Source: an uncultured Clostridia bacterium (GTDB taxonomy: Bacteria; Bacillota; Clostridia; Oscillospirales; Ruminococcaceae). From it: 31,290 nucleotides of DNA. The position numbers were made by a program, and so were the translations under genes. The stretch spans positions 1 through 31,290 of the forward strand of contig CAMOFU010000002.1 of assembly GCA_946613705.1 (NCBI GenBank), given 5' to 3'. The notes beneath the pieces were generated by a model. It saw nothing but the letters and a program-made list of their open reading frames with translations, was not told the origin of the DNA and searched no databases. Every line of letters starts with the position of its first letter. The first letter of the stretch is position 1. This document shows, in pieces, positions 7,466-15,766 of the stretch.

Positions 7466-7951
7466 ATGGCAGAGATGAATTCTCATAATCTGGCATATGA
7501 ATATGATGAGCCCGAGAGCGTTTCGGAGGAAAAGACCGAGACTGTCGCGGAAACACCGCGCGCACCGAGGCCTGCAAGGCGGACGGTGAGCATTATAAGG
7601 TATTTTACCGCGGCTGCTGCTGCACTGGCGCTGCTGTGCTACCTTATTTACGGCAGAGTGGAGCTTTCGAGCCTGTATACACAGCAGAGCGAGCTGGAGA
7701 CGAAGCTTGCAAGGCTGCAAAGCGAGAACGTCGCGCTGGAGACAGAGCTTGCGCAGAAGAACGGGCTCACTCAGGCAGAGGCTTATGCGGAGAATGTGCT
7801 GGGATTGAAAAAGCTTGAAAAATATCAGATAGAGTACGTCGAGGTGCCGAAGCCGAATGTGGCGGAGGCCGCAGCGCCCGAGGACGATAACATCTTCGTG
7901 AGCATAAAGAAGTGGTTCCAGGGCGTGCTGGAATATATCGGCGCACAGTGA
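7466..7951 (+). CDS. ftsL: FtsL-like septum formation protein
   Basis: 161 aa bitopic membrane protein. It has a cytoplasmic N terminus rich in Glu and Arg (1-42), one membrane segment (about 43-62), then a coiled coil (about 64-100). The segment ENVLGLKKLEKYQIEYVEV is typical of the FtsL/DivIC family. FtsL joins FtsQ/DivIB and DivIC in the septal complex that activates FtsW and the class B PBP. Its position between rsmH and the PBP gene is the standard ftsL locus. FtsL is poorly conserved, so assignment relies on topology, this C-terminal pattern and gene order. The last 30 residues form an additional tail ending in EYIGAQ. Confidence 0.85.
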   Translation: MAEMNSHNLAYEYDEPESVSEEKTETVAETPRAPRPARRTVSIIRYFTAAAAALALLCYLIYGRVELSSLYTQQSELETKLARLQSENVALETELAQKNGLTQAEAYAENVLGLKKLEKYQIEYVEVPKPNVAEAAAPEDDNIFVSIKKWFQGVLEYIGAQ

Positions 7952-8047
7952 AATATCATAGTACTGGCGGGGGCGCTGCTCCTGCGGTGCAAAGCGGTAT
8001 GCGGCGCGGCTGCCGCACCGATCATTGATTAGAGGTTATGAAATTAA

Positions 8048-10444
8048 ATGAAGCTGTTTCGTAATATTGCGAATACTCTCGGGCTGAAGCTGTATCAGAA
8101 GCCCTCCGAGGCCGATGTTCCGACTAAGCTGATGACCAATCGGCTGACGAGGAGCGTGGTCGCGGCTGTGATGCTGCTGGTGGCTGTCATAGTCGTGCAG
8201 ATATTCAGAGTGTCGGTCACTGAGGCCGATAAGTGGCAGGAGCTGGCGAACTCGCAGCAGGTGAGGAGCACCGTCACCCCCGCTTCACGAGGGACGATCT
8301 TTGATACCAACGGGCAGGTGCTGGCACAGAGCGCTACGGTGTATAATGTGTATGCCGACCCTGTTATGCTGTGGGACGATTTCCTGTCCGCGAACGATAA
8401 GAAGATCGAAGAGCTGAAAGAGCTGATCGAGGACGAGAACGATAAGGATAAGCTCAAAGAGTATAAAGAGAAGCTGGACAGCACCAAGCCCTCGGATCAG
8501 GCGCTTTCCGAGCTGGTGGAGTTCCTTTCCGCGACGCTGGGCGTGGAGCCCGAGAAGGTGCGCAGCTGCTGCACCAACAGAAAGTCGCAGTACGAGATAA
8601 TCAAGAAGAATGTGGAGAAGACCGTCGCACAGAAGGTCGAGGAGTATCTCTCGGAGGAGGGGCTCGACGGTATCAGGTGTGAGCCTGCGACCAAGCGCTT
8701 CTATCCGCAGGGTGCGCTCGCCGCTAATGTGATAGGGCATATGAGCTTCGACGGCGACGGCATATACGGGCTCGAGGCATATTATGACGATGTGCTGCGC
8801 GGCATCGACGGCAGAGTCATCACCGCCACCGCCCGCGACGGTACAGAGATACCTTACCGCTACAGGCAGTCGTATGAAGCCCAGGACGGCAATTCGCTGA
8901 TACTTAATATTGATGTGAATATACAGTATCAGCTCGAAAAGGCGCTTGACAAGGCAGTCAAGAAGACCAAACCGCACGACCGCGCCTGCGGCATCGTGAT
9001 GGACCCGAACACGGGCGCGGTGCTCGCTATGGCGACCAATTACAGCTACGACCCCAACAACCCCGCCGATATCACCGACGATGCGGCGGCGGCAAAGCTT
9101 GCGGCGCTCGACGAGAACTCGAAGGAGTACGAAAAGCTCAGGCTCGATTCGTGGAGCGAGCAGTGGAAGAACAAGGCAGTGTCCGAGCTTTATAACCCCG
9201 GGTCGGTATTCAAGGTGATAACGGGCTCGTCGGCACTGGAGCAGCAGGCGATAACGCTGGAGGACACCTTCTCCTGCAATACTCAGATACAGGTGGCTGA
9301 TACGCTGATACACTGCTGGTCGTTCACCGACCACGGGCAGCAGAACCTCTACGATGCGATGGTGCATTCGTGCAACCCCGCGTTCGTGCAGATAGGTCAG
9401 CGGCTCGGAGTCGAGAGCTTCTATAAGTTCTTCAAGTCCTACGGCTTTACCGAGAAGACGGGGATAGACCTCCCGGGCGAGGCGGATTCGATCTTCCACA
9501 CGGCTGATAATATGAGCCTTGTGGACCTTTCGGTATGCAGCTTCGGTCAGTCGAACAAGATAACCCCGATACAGATGATAACCGCCTTCTCGGCTGCGGT
9601 GAACGGCGGCTATCTGCTGACCCCGCAGGTGGTCGATAAGGTCATCGACCCGAAGGGCAACGTCATTAAGGACGTTGAGCCCGAGGTGAAGCGGCAGGTG
9701 ATCTCGGACGGCGTGTCGGCAGAGATGCGCAAGATACTCGAATATGTGGTGAACACCGAGCCCGAAACGAACTGCTATGTCAAGGGCTACCACATAGGCG
9801 GAAAGTCGGGCACCTCGCAGAAGTTAGACGAGGATTCGACGGGCAACACCTACGTCGGCTCCTACTGCGCGTTCGCTCCCGCGGATGACCCGCAGGTGAT
9901 AATGCTTGTGATGATCGACCACCCGACGGGCGGGGAGTTCTACGGCTCCGAGATCGCAGCGCCCGTGTGCGTTGAGATGATGAGCGAGATACTCCCGTAT
10001 ATGGGCTACTTCCCGCAGTACAGCGAGGATGAGCTCGAAAGCTTGCAGGTGAGCGTTCCGAATATGGAATATTCGCCTGTTGACAACGCAAAGAAGACCC
10101 TTGATGAAATGGGTCTGAAATATACCGTGCAGGGCAAGGGCGAGACTGTCGTGAAGCAGGTGCCGAACGGCGGGAACGTCGAAAAGGGCTCGAACGTGAT
10201 GCTGTATACCGAGGAGGGCATGACCGAAAAACTGGTACAGGTGCCGAACTTGCAGGGGCTCACGAAGGACGAGGCGAAGAAGGCTCTGGAGGGTATAGGC
10301 CTTAACCTTACCGTGCTGGGCAACAACGCCGATGCGGAGGACGCTAAGGCGGAGGGCGACCAGAGCTATGCGCCCGAGACCGTTATCCCCGAGGGGACAG
10401 CCGTTTCGGTCACATTCTCGGGCGGCGGCGCAGCGTCGCAGTAA
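8048..10444 (+). CDS. ftsI: Septal class B penicillin-binding protein (PBP2B/SpoVD/FtsI type) with two PASTA domains
   Basis: 798 aa. It has a cytoplasmic start, a membrane anchor at about 36-54, a dimerisation region starting at RGTIFDTNGQVLAQS, then the transpeptidase domain. The catalytic motifs are intact: SVFK (Ser386, Lys389), SCN (441-443) and KSGT (586-589). Two PASTA repeats follow (about 668-727 and 730-796). The enzyme cross-links septal peptidoglycan outside the membrane and works with FtsW. Two PASTA domains match B. subtilis PBP2B rather than SpoVD, which has one. Only one such gene is in the cluster, so the vegetative role is preferred. A charged insert around residues 115-155, rich in Lys and Glu, may be a lineage extension. 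A small hairpin at 8000-8017 lies in the upstream spacer. Confidence 0.93.
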   Translation: MKLFRNIANTLGLKLYQKPSEADVPTKLMTNRLTRSVVAAVMLLVAVIVVQIFRVSVTEADKWQELANSQQVRSTVTPASRGTIFDTNGQVLAQSATVYNVYADPVMLWDDFLSANDKKIEELKELIEDENDKDKLKEYKEKLDSTKPSDQALSELVEFLSATLGVEPEKVRSCCTNRKSQYEIIKKNVEKTVAQKVEEYLSEEGLDGIRCEPATKRFYPQGALAANVIGHMSFDGDGIYGLEAYYDDVLRGIDGRVITATARDGTEIPYRYRQSYEAQDGNSLILNIDVNIQYQLEKALDKAVKKTKPHDRACGIVMDPNTGAVLAMATNYSYDPNNPADITDDAAAAKLAALDENSKEYEKLRLDSWSEQWKNKAVSELYNPGSVFKVITGSSALEQQAITLEDTFSCNTQIQVADTLIHCWSFTDHGQQNLYDAMVHSCNPAFVQIGQRLGVESFYKFFKSYGFTEKTGIDLPGEADSIFHTADNMSLVDLSVCSFGQSNKITPIQMITAFSAAVNGGYLLTPQVVDKVIDPKGNVIKDVEPEVKRQVISDGVSAEMRKILEYVVNTEPETNCYVKGYHIGGKSGTSQKLDEDSTGNTYVGSYCAFAPADDPQVIMLVMIDHPTGGEFYGSEIAAPVCVEMMSEILPYMGYFPQYSEDELESLQVSVPNMEYSPVDNAKKTLDEMGLKYTVQGKGETVVKQVPNGGNVEKGSNVMLYTEEGMTEKLVQVPNLQGLTKDEAKKALEGIGLNLTVLGNNADAEDAKAEGDQSYAPETVIPEGTAVSVTFSGGGAASQ

Positions 10445-10483
10445 GGATATCCCCGCAGGAAATACAAGAGAGAAGGAATAGAT

Positions 10484-11917
10484 ATGAAGCTGTATGATCT
10501 GATAAAAGGAATAGCCGTTACCTCGCTTGAAGACCGCGAGATAAGCGACGTTACCTCCGATACCCGCCGCGAGATGCCGCAGGGCTTTATGTTCGTGTGC
10601 ATCAAGGGCAATACCTTCGACGGGCACAGCGCAGCGGCGGAAATGGTGGAAAAGGGCGCTTCGGTGATCGTGTGCGAGCACGACCTCGGGCTTGACAACC
10701 AGATCATCGTCAAGGACACAAGAGCCGCCTACCCCGAACTCTGCGCAAGGTATTTCGGCGATCCGCAGAAGAGCCTGAAGCTCATCGGCGTGACGGGCAC
10801 CAACGGCAAGACCACGATCACCACCGTTATGAAAAAGGTGCTGGACAGCTTCGGGTGCAAGGTAGGGCTCATAGGCACCTGTCAGAATGAGATAATGGAT
10901 ACCGTGCTCGAAACTCAGCGCACCACTCCCGAGCCCTATGAGCTGTTCGAGCTGTTCCGCAGAATGGCAGATGCGGGCTGCGAGTATGTTATCATGGAGG
11001 CATCGTCGCAGGGGCTCGAGCAGAAGAGAATGGGGCCGTGCGAGTTCGCGGTCGGCATCTTCACCAATCTCACGCAGGATCACCTTGACGTACACGGCAG
11101 CATGGAGAACTATTATCAGGCAAAGAAGCTGCTGTTCGATGTGTCGGCAAGGGCTATAATAAATGTTGACGATTTCTACGGCAGGCGCTACCTCGAGGAG
11201 ATCACGATACCCTCGAACACCTATTCTGCCGAGGTAAAGGCGGATTTCTATGCCGAGGATATACTCCTTTCGGCAAGCGGCGTAAAGTATGTTTACTGCG
11301 ACGGCAAGGCAAAGCACAATGTCGATTTCAAGATGCCGGGGCTGTTCAATGTGTCGAACTCGCTGGCTGTTATCGCCTGCTGCGAGACGCTGGGCTTCAA
11401 GGCGGAGAAGGTCATCAGAGAGCTCAACAAGATGCAGGGCGTGCGCGGCAGGGCAGAGGTCGTGCCCACGGGCAGGGACTTCACCGTTATCTGCGACTAT
11501 GCCCATACCCCCGATGCGCTCGTGAACGTGCTTTCCGCGATCAAGTCGAGTGCGCAGGGCAAGGTAAAGTGCCTGTTCGGCTGCGGCGGCAACCGCGATG
11601 CCACAAAGCGCCCGCTCATGGCTAAGGCAGCTGCCGAGAATGCGGATTTCCTGATAGTTACCTCGGATAATCCGAGAAATGAGGATCCCGAGGATATAAT
11701 CGGGGATATACTTAAAGGCCTTGACGGGGAGAGCACCCCGTATGTTAAGATAACCGACCGCAGAGAGGCGATACACTGGGCGGTCAAAAATGCAGAGAAG
11801 AACGATATCATCGTGCTCGCAGGTAAGGGGCATGAGGATTATCAGATACTTGCGGGCGGTGTGAAGATACACTTCGATGAGCGCGAGGTCGTTGCAGAGG
11901 CGCTCGCCGAGTGCTGA
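10484..11917 (+). CDS. murE: UDP-MurNAc-tripeptide synthetase MurE (meso-diaminopimelate type)
   Basis: 477 aa, normal length. The ATP loop is GTNGKTT (105-111). Other Mur-ligase motifs include MEASSQGLEQKRM, FTNLTQDHLDVHGSMENYYQ and DYAHTPDALVNVL. The amino-acid selecting motif is DNPRNEDP (Asp395-Arg398), the form linked with meso-diaminopimelate; lysine-adding enzymes have a different motif here. It adds the third residue of the stem peptide in the cytoplasm, before MurF. AGAGAAGGAA precedes the start. It is probably in one long operon with the PBP gene (39-base gap). Confidence 0.96.
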   Translation: MKLYDLIKGIAVTSLEDREISDVTSDTRREMPQGFMFVCIKGNTFDGHSAAAEMVEKGASVIVCEHDLGLDNQIIVKDTRAAYPELCARYFGDPQKSLKLIGVTGTNGKTTITTVMKKVLDSFGCKVGLIGTCQNEIMDTVLETQRTTPEPYELFELFRRMADAGCEYVIMEASSQGLEQKRMGPCEFAVGIFTNLTQDHLDVHGSMENYYQAKKLLFDVSARAIINVDDFYGRRYLEEITIPSNTYSAEVKADFYAEDILLSASGVKYVYCDGKAKHNVDFKMPGLFNVSNSLAVIACCETLGFKAEKVIRELNKMQGVRGRAEVVPTGRDFTVICDYAHTPDALVNVLSAIKSSAQGKVKCLFGCGGNRDATKRPLMAKAAAENADFLIVTSDNPRNEDPEDIIGDILKGLDGESTPYVKITDRREAIHWAVKNAEKNDIIVLAGKGHEDYQILAGGVKIHFDEREVVAEALAEC

Positions 11918-12006
11918 ACAGACAGCGCAGAGGTCTATGACACCATAGCTGTCCATGACAGCAAGTCTGTCTATGTGCCGTCTGCCGAAGAAAAGGGGAA
12001 CACGTC

Positions 12007-13383
12007 ATGAAAAAGATGAGCCTTGCCGAGATAGTGTCGGCAGTCGGGGGCAGCTTCGGCTATCCCGCCGATATGATGATAGATACTGTCTCGACAGATA
12101 CGAGAAAGATCACAGCGGGTTCGGTGTTTATCGCGCTGAAGGGTGCGAACTTTGACGGACACGATTTTGCTGCCGAGGCAATGAAGCTCGGTGCAGAGGC
12201 TGTTATCACCGAAAGACAGGTGGACGGCGCGAAGTGCATAATCGTTGACAGCACCGACAAGGCGCTGAGAGATCTGGCTCATTATTACAGAATGAAGTTC
12301 GATATCCCGCTGGTGGGCATCACGGGCAGCGTGGGCAAGACCACCACGAAGGATATGATATACTGCGTTCTGGCGCGGAGGTTCAGGACGGTCAAGACGC
12401 AGGGCAATCTCAACAATGAGGTCGGAATGCCCGCAACGCTGTTCCGTCTGGACGATGAGACAGAGGCTGCGGTCATCGAGATGGGCATGAACCATGCGGG
12501 CGAGATGTCCCGCCTGTCTATGTGCTCGGCTCCGAATATCTGCGTTATCACGAATATAGGTGTGTCGCATATCGAGAACCTCGGCTCGCAGGAGAATATA
12601 CTCAAGGCAAAGCTCGAGATACTCGACGGTGCGTCGGGCAGTGCGCCGCTGATACTTAACCGCGACGACAAGCTGCTGGCATCGGTCGATATGCACGGTC
12701 TGCGCGAGATCGTGTACTATTCGCTCAAAAAGAAGGACTGCGCGGTGTATGCCTCTAATGTCCGTGCCGAAAACGGCGGGACGGCTTTCACCGTGAACTA
12801 TAAGGGCGGCAAGTACCCCGCAGTGCTCAACGTCCCGGGTGAGCATAATGTGCGCAACGCGCTGGCTGCCTTTACGGTAGGTGTCACGCTCGGCATCGAC
12901 CCCGCAGAGTGCGCCGCAGGGCTTGCGGATTACCGCCCCGAGGGACTGCGGCAGAATATCCGCAGGGTCGGCGGTATGACCTTTGTTGTGGACTGCTACA
13001 ATGCCGCGCCCGATTCGATGAAGGCTGCGCTCTCGGTGCTCGCACAGGCAGAGCTCGGCGAGGGCGGACGAAGGATCTGTGTGCTGGCTGATATGCTCGA
13101 GCTCGGCAAGAACACGAGGACATATCACAGGCAGGTGGGCGAGTATACCGCCGCCGCAAAGGCAGATGCGCTGTTCTGCTTCGGTGAGAATTCCGTCTGC
13201 TATATCGACGGCGCTGTAAGGAAGGGCATGGACCGCGAGGCCTGCCGCCATTTCGACAGCAGGGAGGAGCTTGCCGCCGCCTTGAAGACATTCGTCCGCG
13301 AGGGCGATGCGGTGCTGTTCAAGGGCAGCCGCGGCATGAAGCTCGAAGAGGTCGTTGAGGCACTTGAAAAGGGTGACAAATAA
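12007..13383 (+). CDS. murF: UDP-MurNAc-tripeptide:D-Ala-D-Ala ligase MurF
   Basis: 458 aa. The ATP loop is GSVGKTTT, with Lys111. The segment KTQGNLNNEVGMPATLFRL is a MurF hallmark, followed by IEMGMNHAGEMSRLS and ITNIGVSHIENLGS. MurF attaches D-Ala-D-Ala to finish the UDP-MurNAc-pentapeptide, the normal substrate of MraY. The 89-base gap after murE contains a perfect 6-bp inverted repeat (11948-11953 with 11957-11962) without a T run, so it is probably not a terminator. The stop codon overlaps the start of the next gene by one base (TAATG). Confidence 0.96.
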   Translation: MKKMSLAEIVSAVGGSFGYPADMMIDTVSTDTRKITAGSVFIALKGANFDGHDFAAEAMKLGAEAVITERQVDGAKCIIVDSTDKALRDLAHYYRMKFDIPLVGITGSVGKTTTKDMIYCVLARRFRTVKTQGNLNNEVGMPATLFRLDDETEAAVIEMGMNHAGEMSRLSMCSAPNICVITNIGVSHIENLGSQENILKAKLEILDGASGSAPLILNRDDKLLASVDMHGLREIVYYSLKKKDCAVYASNVRAENGGTAFTVNYKGGKYPAVLNVPGEHNVRNALAAFTVGVTLGIDPAECAAGLADYRPEGLRQNIRRVGGMTFVVDCYNAAPDSMKAALSVLAQAELGEGGRRICVLADMLELGKNTRTYHRQVGEYTAAAKADALFCFGENSVCYIDGAVRKGMDREACRHFDSREELAAALKTFVREGDAVLFKGSRGMKLEEVVEALEKGDK

Positions 13384-14465
13384 TGTCTGCGCTCACAGGT
13401 GAGCTAATGACGCTGATAATACCGCTGCTGCTCGAAACAGCAACGGTATTTCTGTTGGGGCTGATCTCGGTGCCGCTGCTCCGCTCCCGCAGGACGGGCA
13501 GGCTCGAATGGCGGATAGGCAGGCGCACCCGCGCCGACGGCTCGGAGCCCGCTATGGGCGGGGCAGTCGCAGCTGCGGCTTTTGCCGTGTGGTTTTTCCC
13601 GCTCGCTGCCATTGCAGATCTGAGAGTGACTAACAGTGCAGTAAATTCCCGCGGGGGCTTGATTTTCGCGGGAGTTTATGTTATAATAATTGTATGTGCG
13701 GGTGCGGCAGATGACAGGCTGAAATATTTCAGGTCACAGCCCGCAGGTCTGCCCGCTGTGGTAAGGCAGCTGTACCTGTTTGCGGCAAGCCTGTTTTTGC
13801 TGCTCGGGCTCGCTGTGTTCGGCGGGCGGGGGGAAACCGCTGTGCTGCTGCCGTTCGGGCTCGGGTATATCGAGTTCGGGTGGACGTATTATCCGCTCAT
13901 GGCGCTGGCGATGACGCTGTGCGTCAACTGCTTCAAGCTGCATTTCTGCTTCGGCGGCAGGGAACGGGACTTCGTCGGCGGACTGAATGAGGTCAGCGGC
14001 GGACTGTCACTGCTGACGGTCGGCATCTGCTGCGGGGTGTGTACCATGCCCGCGGGGAGCACTGCCGCGAATATATCCGCCTGCGCCTGCATAGGTATGC
14101 TAATGTGGACGCTGCCGCCCTCAAAGCTGATCTCGGGAACGAGCGGGGCTTATTTCGCGGGGGCTGCATTTGCGGCGGCGGTGATGCTCTCGAAGCTTGA
14201 GCTGCTGCTGATAACTGCGGCGCTCCCGCAGCTTTTCGATACCGTCTGGGCGGCGGTGCATTTCATGCGGCTGCGGCATTCGGGCGGCAGAGAAGAGGGC
14301 GGTGCCCCCGTTGATACCAAGCGGCCTCTGCATTCTTTTCTGAGAGCGCGCGGATACGGGGAGTATGCCGTGATACTTGTATTTTTCGTGATGAGCCTTA
14401 TCGGTGCGGCAGTCTCGGTGCTGTTCGCGCTGTATGCTCGGAATGTTCTGATACCCAACTATTAA
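13383..14465 (+). CDS. Degenerate MraY-like polytopic membrane protein (likely lacking transferase activity)
   Basis: 360 aa, the size of MraY, with about ten hydrophobic segments, in the place that mraY normally occupies after murF. Traces of the family remain: EPAMGG (55-60) for the usual TPTMGG, and GAADDRLKYF with Asp110-Asp111 for the usual GxxDDxxK. Other key sites are changed. The NLTDGLDGLA region reads GLNEVSGGLS (Asn202-Glu203 ... Gly206), the catalytic GDxGS reads GTSGA with Thr253 for Asp, and the HHH motif reads PLHSFLR with only His317 kept. MraY makes lipid I from UDP-MurNAc-pentapeptide and undecaprenyl phosphate; this protein probably cannot. The frame is open throughout with normal codon use, so it is a maintained gene and not a decayed one. 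It may be a scaffold, a lipid-binding paralogue, or an unusual active form. Confidence 0.78.
   Translation: MSALTGELMTLIIPLLLETATVFLLGLISVPLLRSRRTGRLEWRIGRRTRADGSEPAMGGAVAAAAFAVWFFPLAAIADLRVTNSAVNSRGGLIFAGVYVIIIVCAGAADDRLKYFRSQPAGLPAVVRQLYLFAASLFLLLGLAVFGGRGETAVLLPFGLGYIEFGWTYYPLMALAMTLCVNCFKLHFCFGGRERDFVGGLNEVSGGLSLLTVGICCGVCTMPAGSTAANISACACIGMLMWTLPPSKLISGTSGAYFAGAAFAAAVMLSKLELLLITAALPQLFDTVWAAVHFMRLRHSGGREEGGAPVDTKRPLHSFLRARGYGEYAVILVFFVMSLIGAAVSVLFALYARNVLIPNY
13659..13687 (+). promoter_or_regulatory. Promoter sequence inside the MraY-like gene
   Basis: TTGATT (13659-13664), a 17-bp spacer and consensus TATAAT (13682-13687), in a locally AT-rich patch of an otherwise GC-rich gene. It overlaps a CCCGCG/CGCGGG inverted repeat (13648-13653 with 13667-13672). 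It could fire transcripts for ftsW, murG and later genes separately from the mraZ promoters. It may instead be a by-product of codons for a hydrophobic segment (YVIIIV). Confidence 0.45.
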
Positions 14466-14478
14466 GGAGGTCGGGAGC

Positions 14479-15705
14479 TTGGCTGAATATAATGCGAATG
14501 CATATAATGCGGGCGGTGAGGCTGCGGAGCAGCCTGCGGTGAAGCCGAAGGCGGGTCAGGCAAGAAAAGGCATAAACTTCCGCTTCATCAAGACCGATCT
14601 TGATAAGCCGTTCTGCCTGCTGATACTCGTGCTGCTGGTCTTCGGCATCGTGATGATGTTCTCGGCAAGCTATGCAAGAGCCCTCGCTGTTGACGGCGAC
14701 GGGTATGTGTACGTCGTAAAGCAGATAAAATCCGCAGGGATAGGGCTCGTGGCAATGGTCATCGTGTCCTTCCTCGATTACCATTTTCTGCAAAATACAT
14801 ACGTCGCGTGGGCGTTCTTTGTGCTGAGCTATCTGCTCACGTTCATTACTACGTTCATCGGCACCTCAACTGCCGACGCTACGCGCTGGCTCGACTTCGG
14901 CTTTTTCCAGCTCCAGCCGTCGGAGATACTTAAAGTCGCCGTTATCGTGATCTTCGCGTATATCATGGCGACCAACTTCCAGAAGTTCGACAAGTGGAAG
15001 TATTCGACTCTGCCGTTCGCGGTGATACTTCTCTTCGTGGCATTGGTGCTCGTGCTGCAAAGGCATATGTCTGCGGTGCTGCTGGTGGGTATAATCGGCG
15101 TTACGATGATGTTCGTGAGCGGTATGCCGAAGAAGCATTTCTTCGCGTTCATCGGCATCGCGTTCCTTGCGGGCGCAGCACTGGTGGGATATAAGGTCTT
15201 CGTTGCGGGCGATTTCGGCTATATCACCGACCGTATCCAGAGCTGGCGCGACCCGCTCTCGGACCCGAGCAACAAGACCTTGCAGACCTATAATTCGCTT
15301 ATTGCGATCGGCTCGGGCGGAATGTTCGGGCTCGGCTTCGGAGAGTCAAGGCAGAAATATCTCTACCTCCCCGAATCGCAGAACGACTTCGTTTTCTCGG
15401 TCGTCTGCGAGGAGCTGGGATTCGTCGGGGCGCTGGCGGTGATACTGCTTTTCGTGATGTTCATATTCCGCGGCTACTATATCGCTACCCGCTCGAAGGA
15501 CCGCTTCGGTATGCTGCTCGCTGCGGGCATCACAACTCAGATAGGTGTTCAGGCACTGCTGAATATCGCGGTCGCGAGCAACGCCTTCCCGAATACGGGC
15601 ATCTCGCTGCCGTTTTTCAGCTACGGCGGAACGGCGCTGATGATACAGCTTGCAGAGATGGGTATACTGCTCAGCATATCGCGGCAGTCGAATACCCGAA
15701 AGTGA
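14479..15705 (+). CDS. ftsW: FtsW, septal SEDS peptidoglycan glycosyltransferase
   Basis: 408 aa with a hydrophilic N-terminal tail (1-43) and about ten membrane segments. SEDS-family motifs include the loop segments GSGGMFGLGFGESRQKYLYL and ESQNDFVFSVVCEELGFVG, and NTGISLPFFSYGGTALM near the end. FtsW polymerises glycan from lipid II at the septum in partnership with the class B PBP encoded upstream. The start is TTG, chosen because AAGGAGG (14464-14470) lies 8 nt before it. Its ribosome site overlaps the stop of the MraY-like gene, so the two are coupled. murD, which often lies before ftsW, is missing. Confidence 0.95.
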   Translation: MAEYNANAYNAGGEAAEQPAVKPKAGQARKGINFRFIKTDLDKPFCLLILVLLVFGIVMMFSASYARALAVDGDGYVYVVKQIKSAGIGLVAMVIVSFLDYHFLQNTYVAWAFFVLSYLLTFITTFIGTSTADATRWLDFGFFQLQPSEILKVAVIVIFAYIMATNFQKFDKWKYSTLPFAVILLFVALVLVLQRHMSAVLLVGIIGVTMMFVSGMPKKHFFAFIGIAFLAGAALVGYKVFVAGDFGYITDRIQSWRDPLSDPSNKTLQTYNSLIAIGSGGMFGLGFGESRQKYLYLPESQNDFVFSVVCEELGFVGALAVILLFVMFIFRGYYIATRSKDRFGMLLAAGITTQIGVQALLNIAVASNAFPNTGISLPFFSYGGTALMIQLAEMGILLSISRQSNTRK

Positions 15706-15766
15706 GAACGGCTGATATACAATAATCATCAACAGTCCGAAATATCGGACAGATAGAGAGTGCATT

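Noticed and set aside
358..11956. Long antisense ORFs, for example 358-2130, 2078-3970, 8285-9793 and 9824-11956 on the minus strand.
   Set aside because: They lie opposite strongly supported genes, have no recognisable domains and odd Leu/Arg/His-rich composition, and arise from GC-rich codon positions.
11948..11962. Perfect inverted repeat between murE and murF as a terminator.
   Set aside because: No T run follows and the operon evidently continues through murF.
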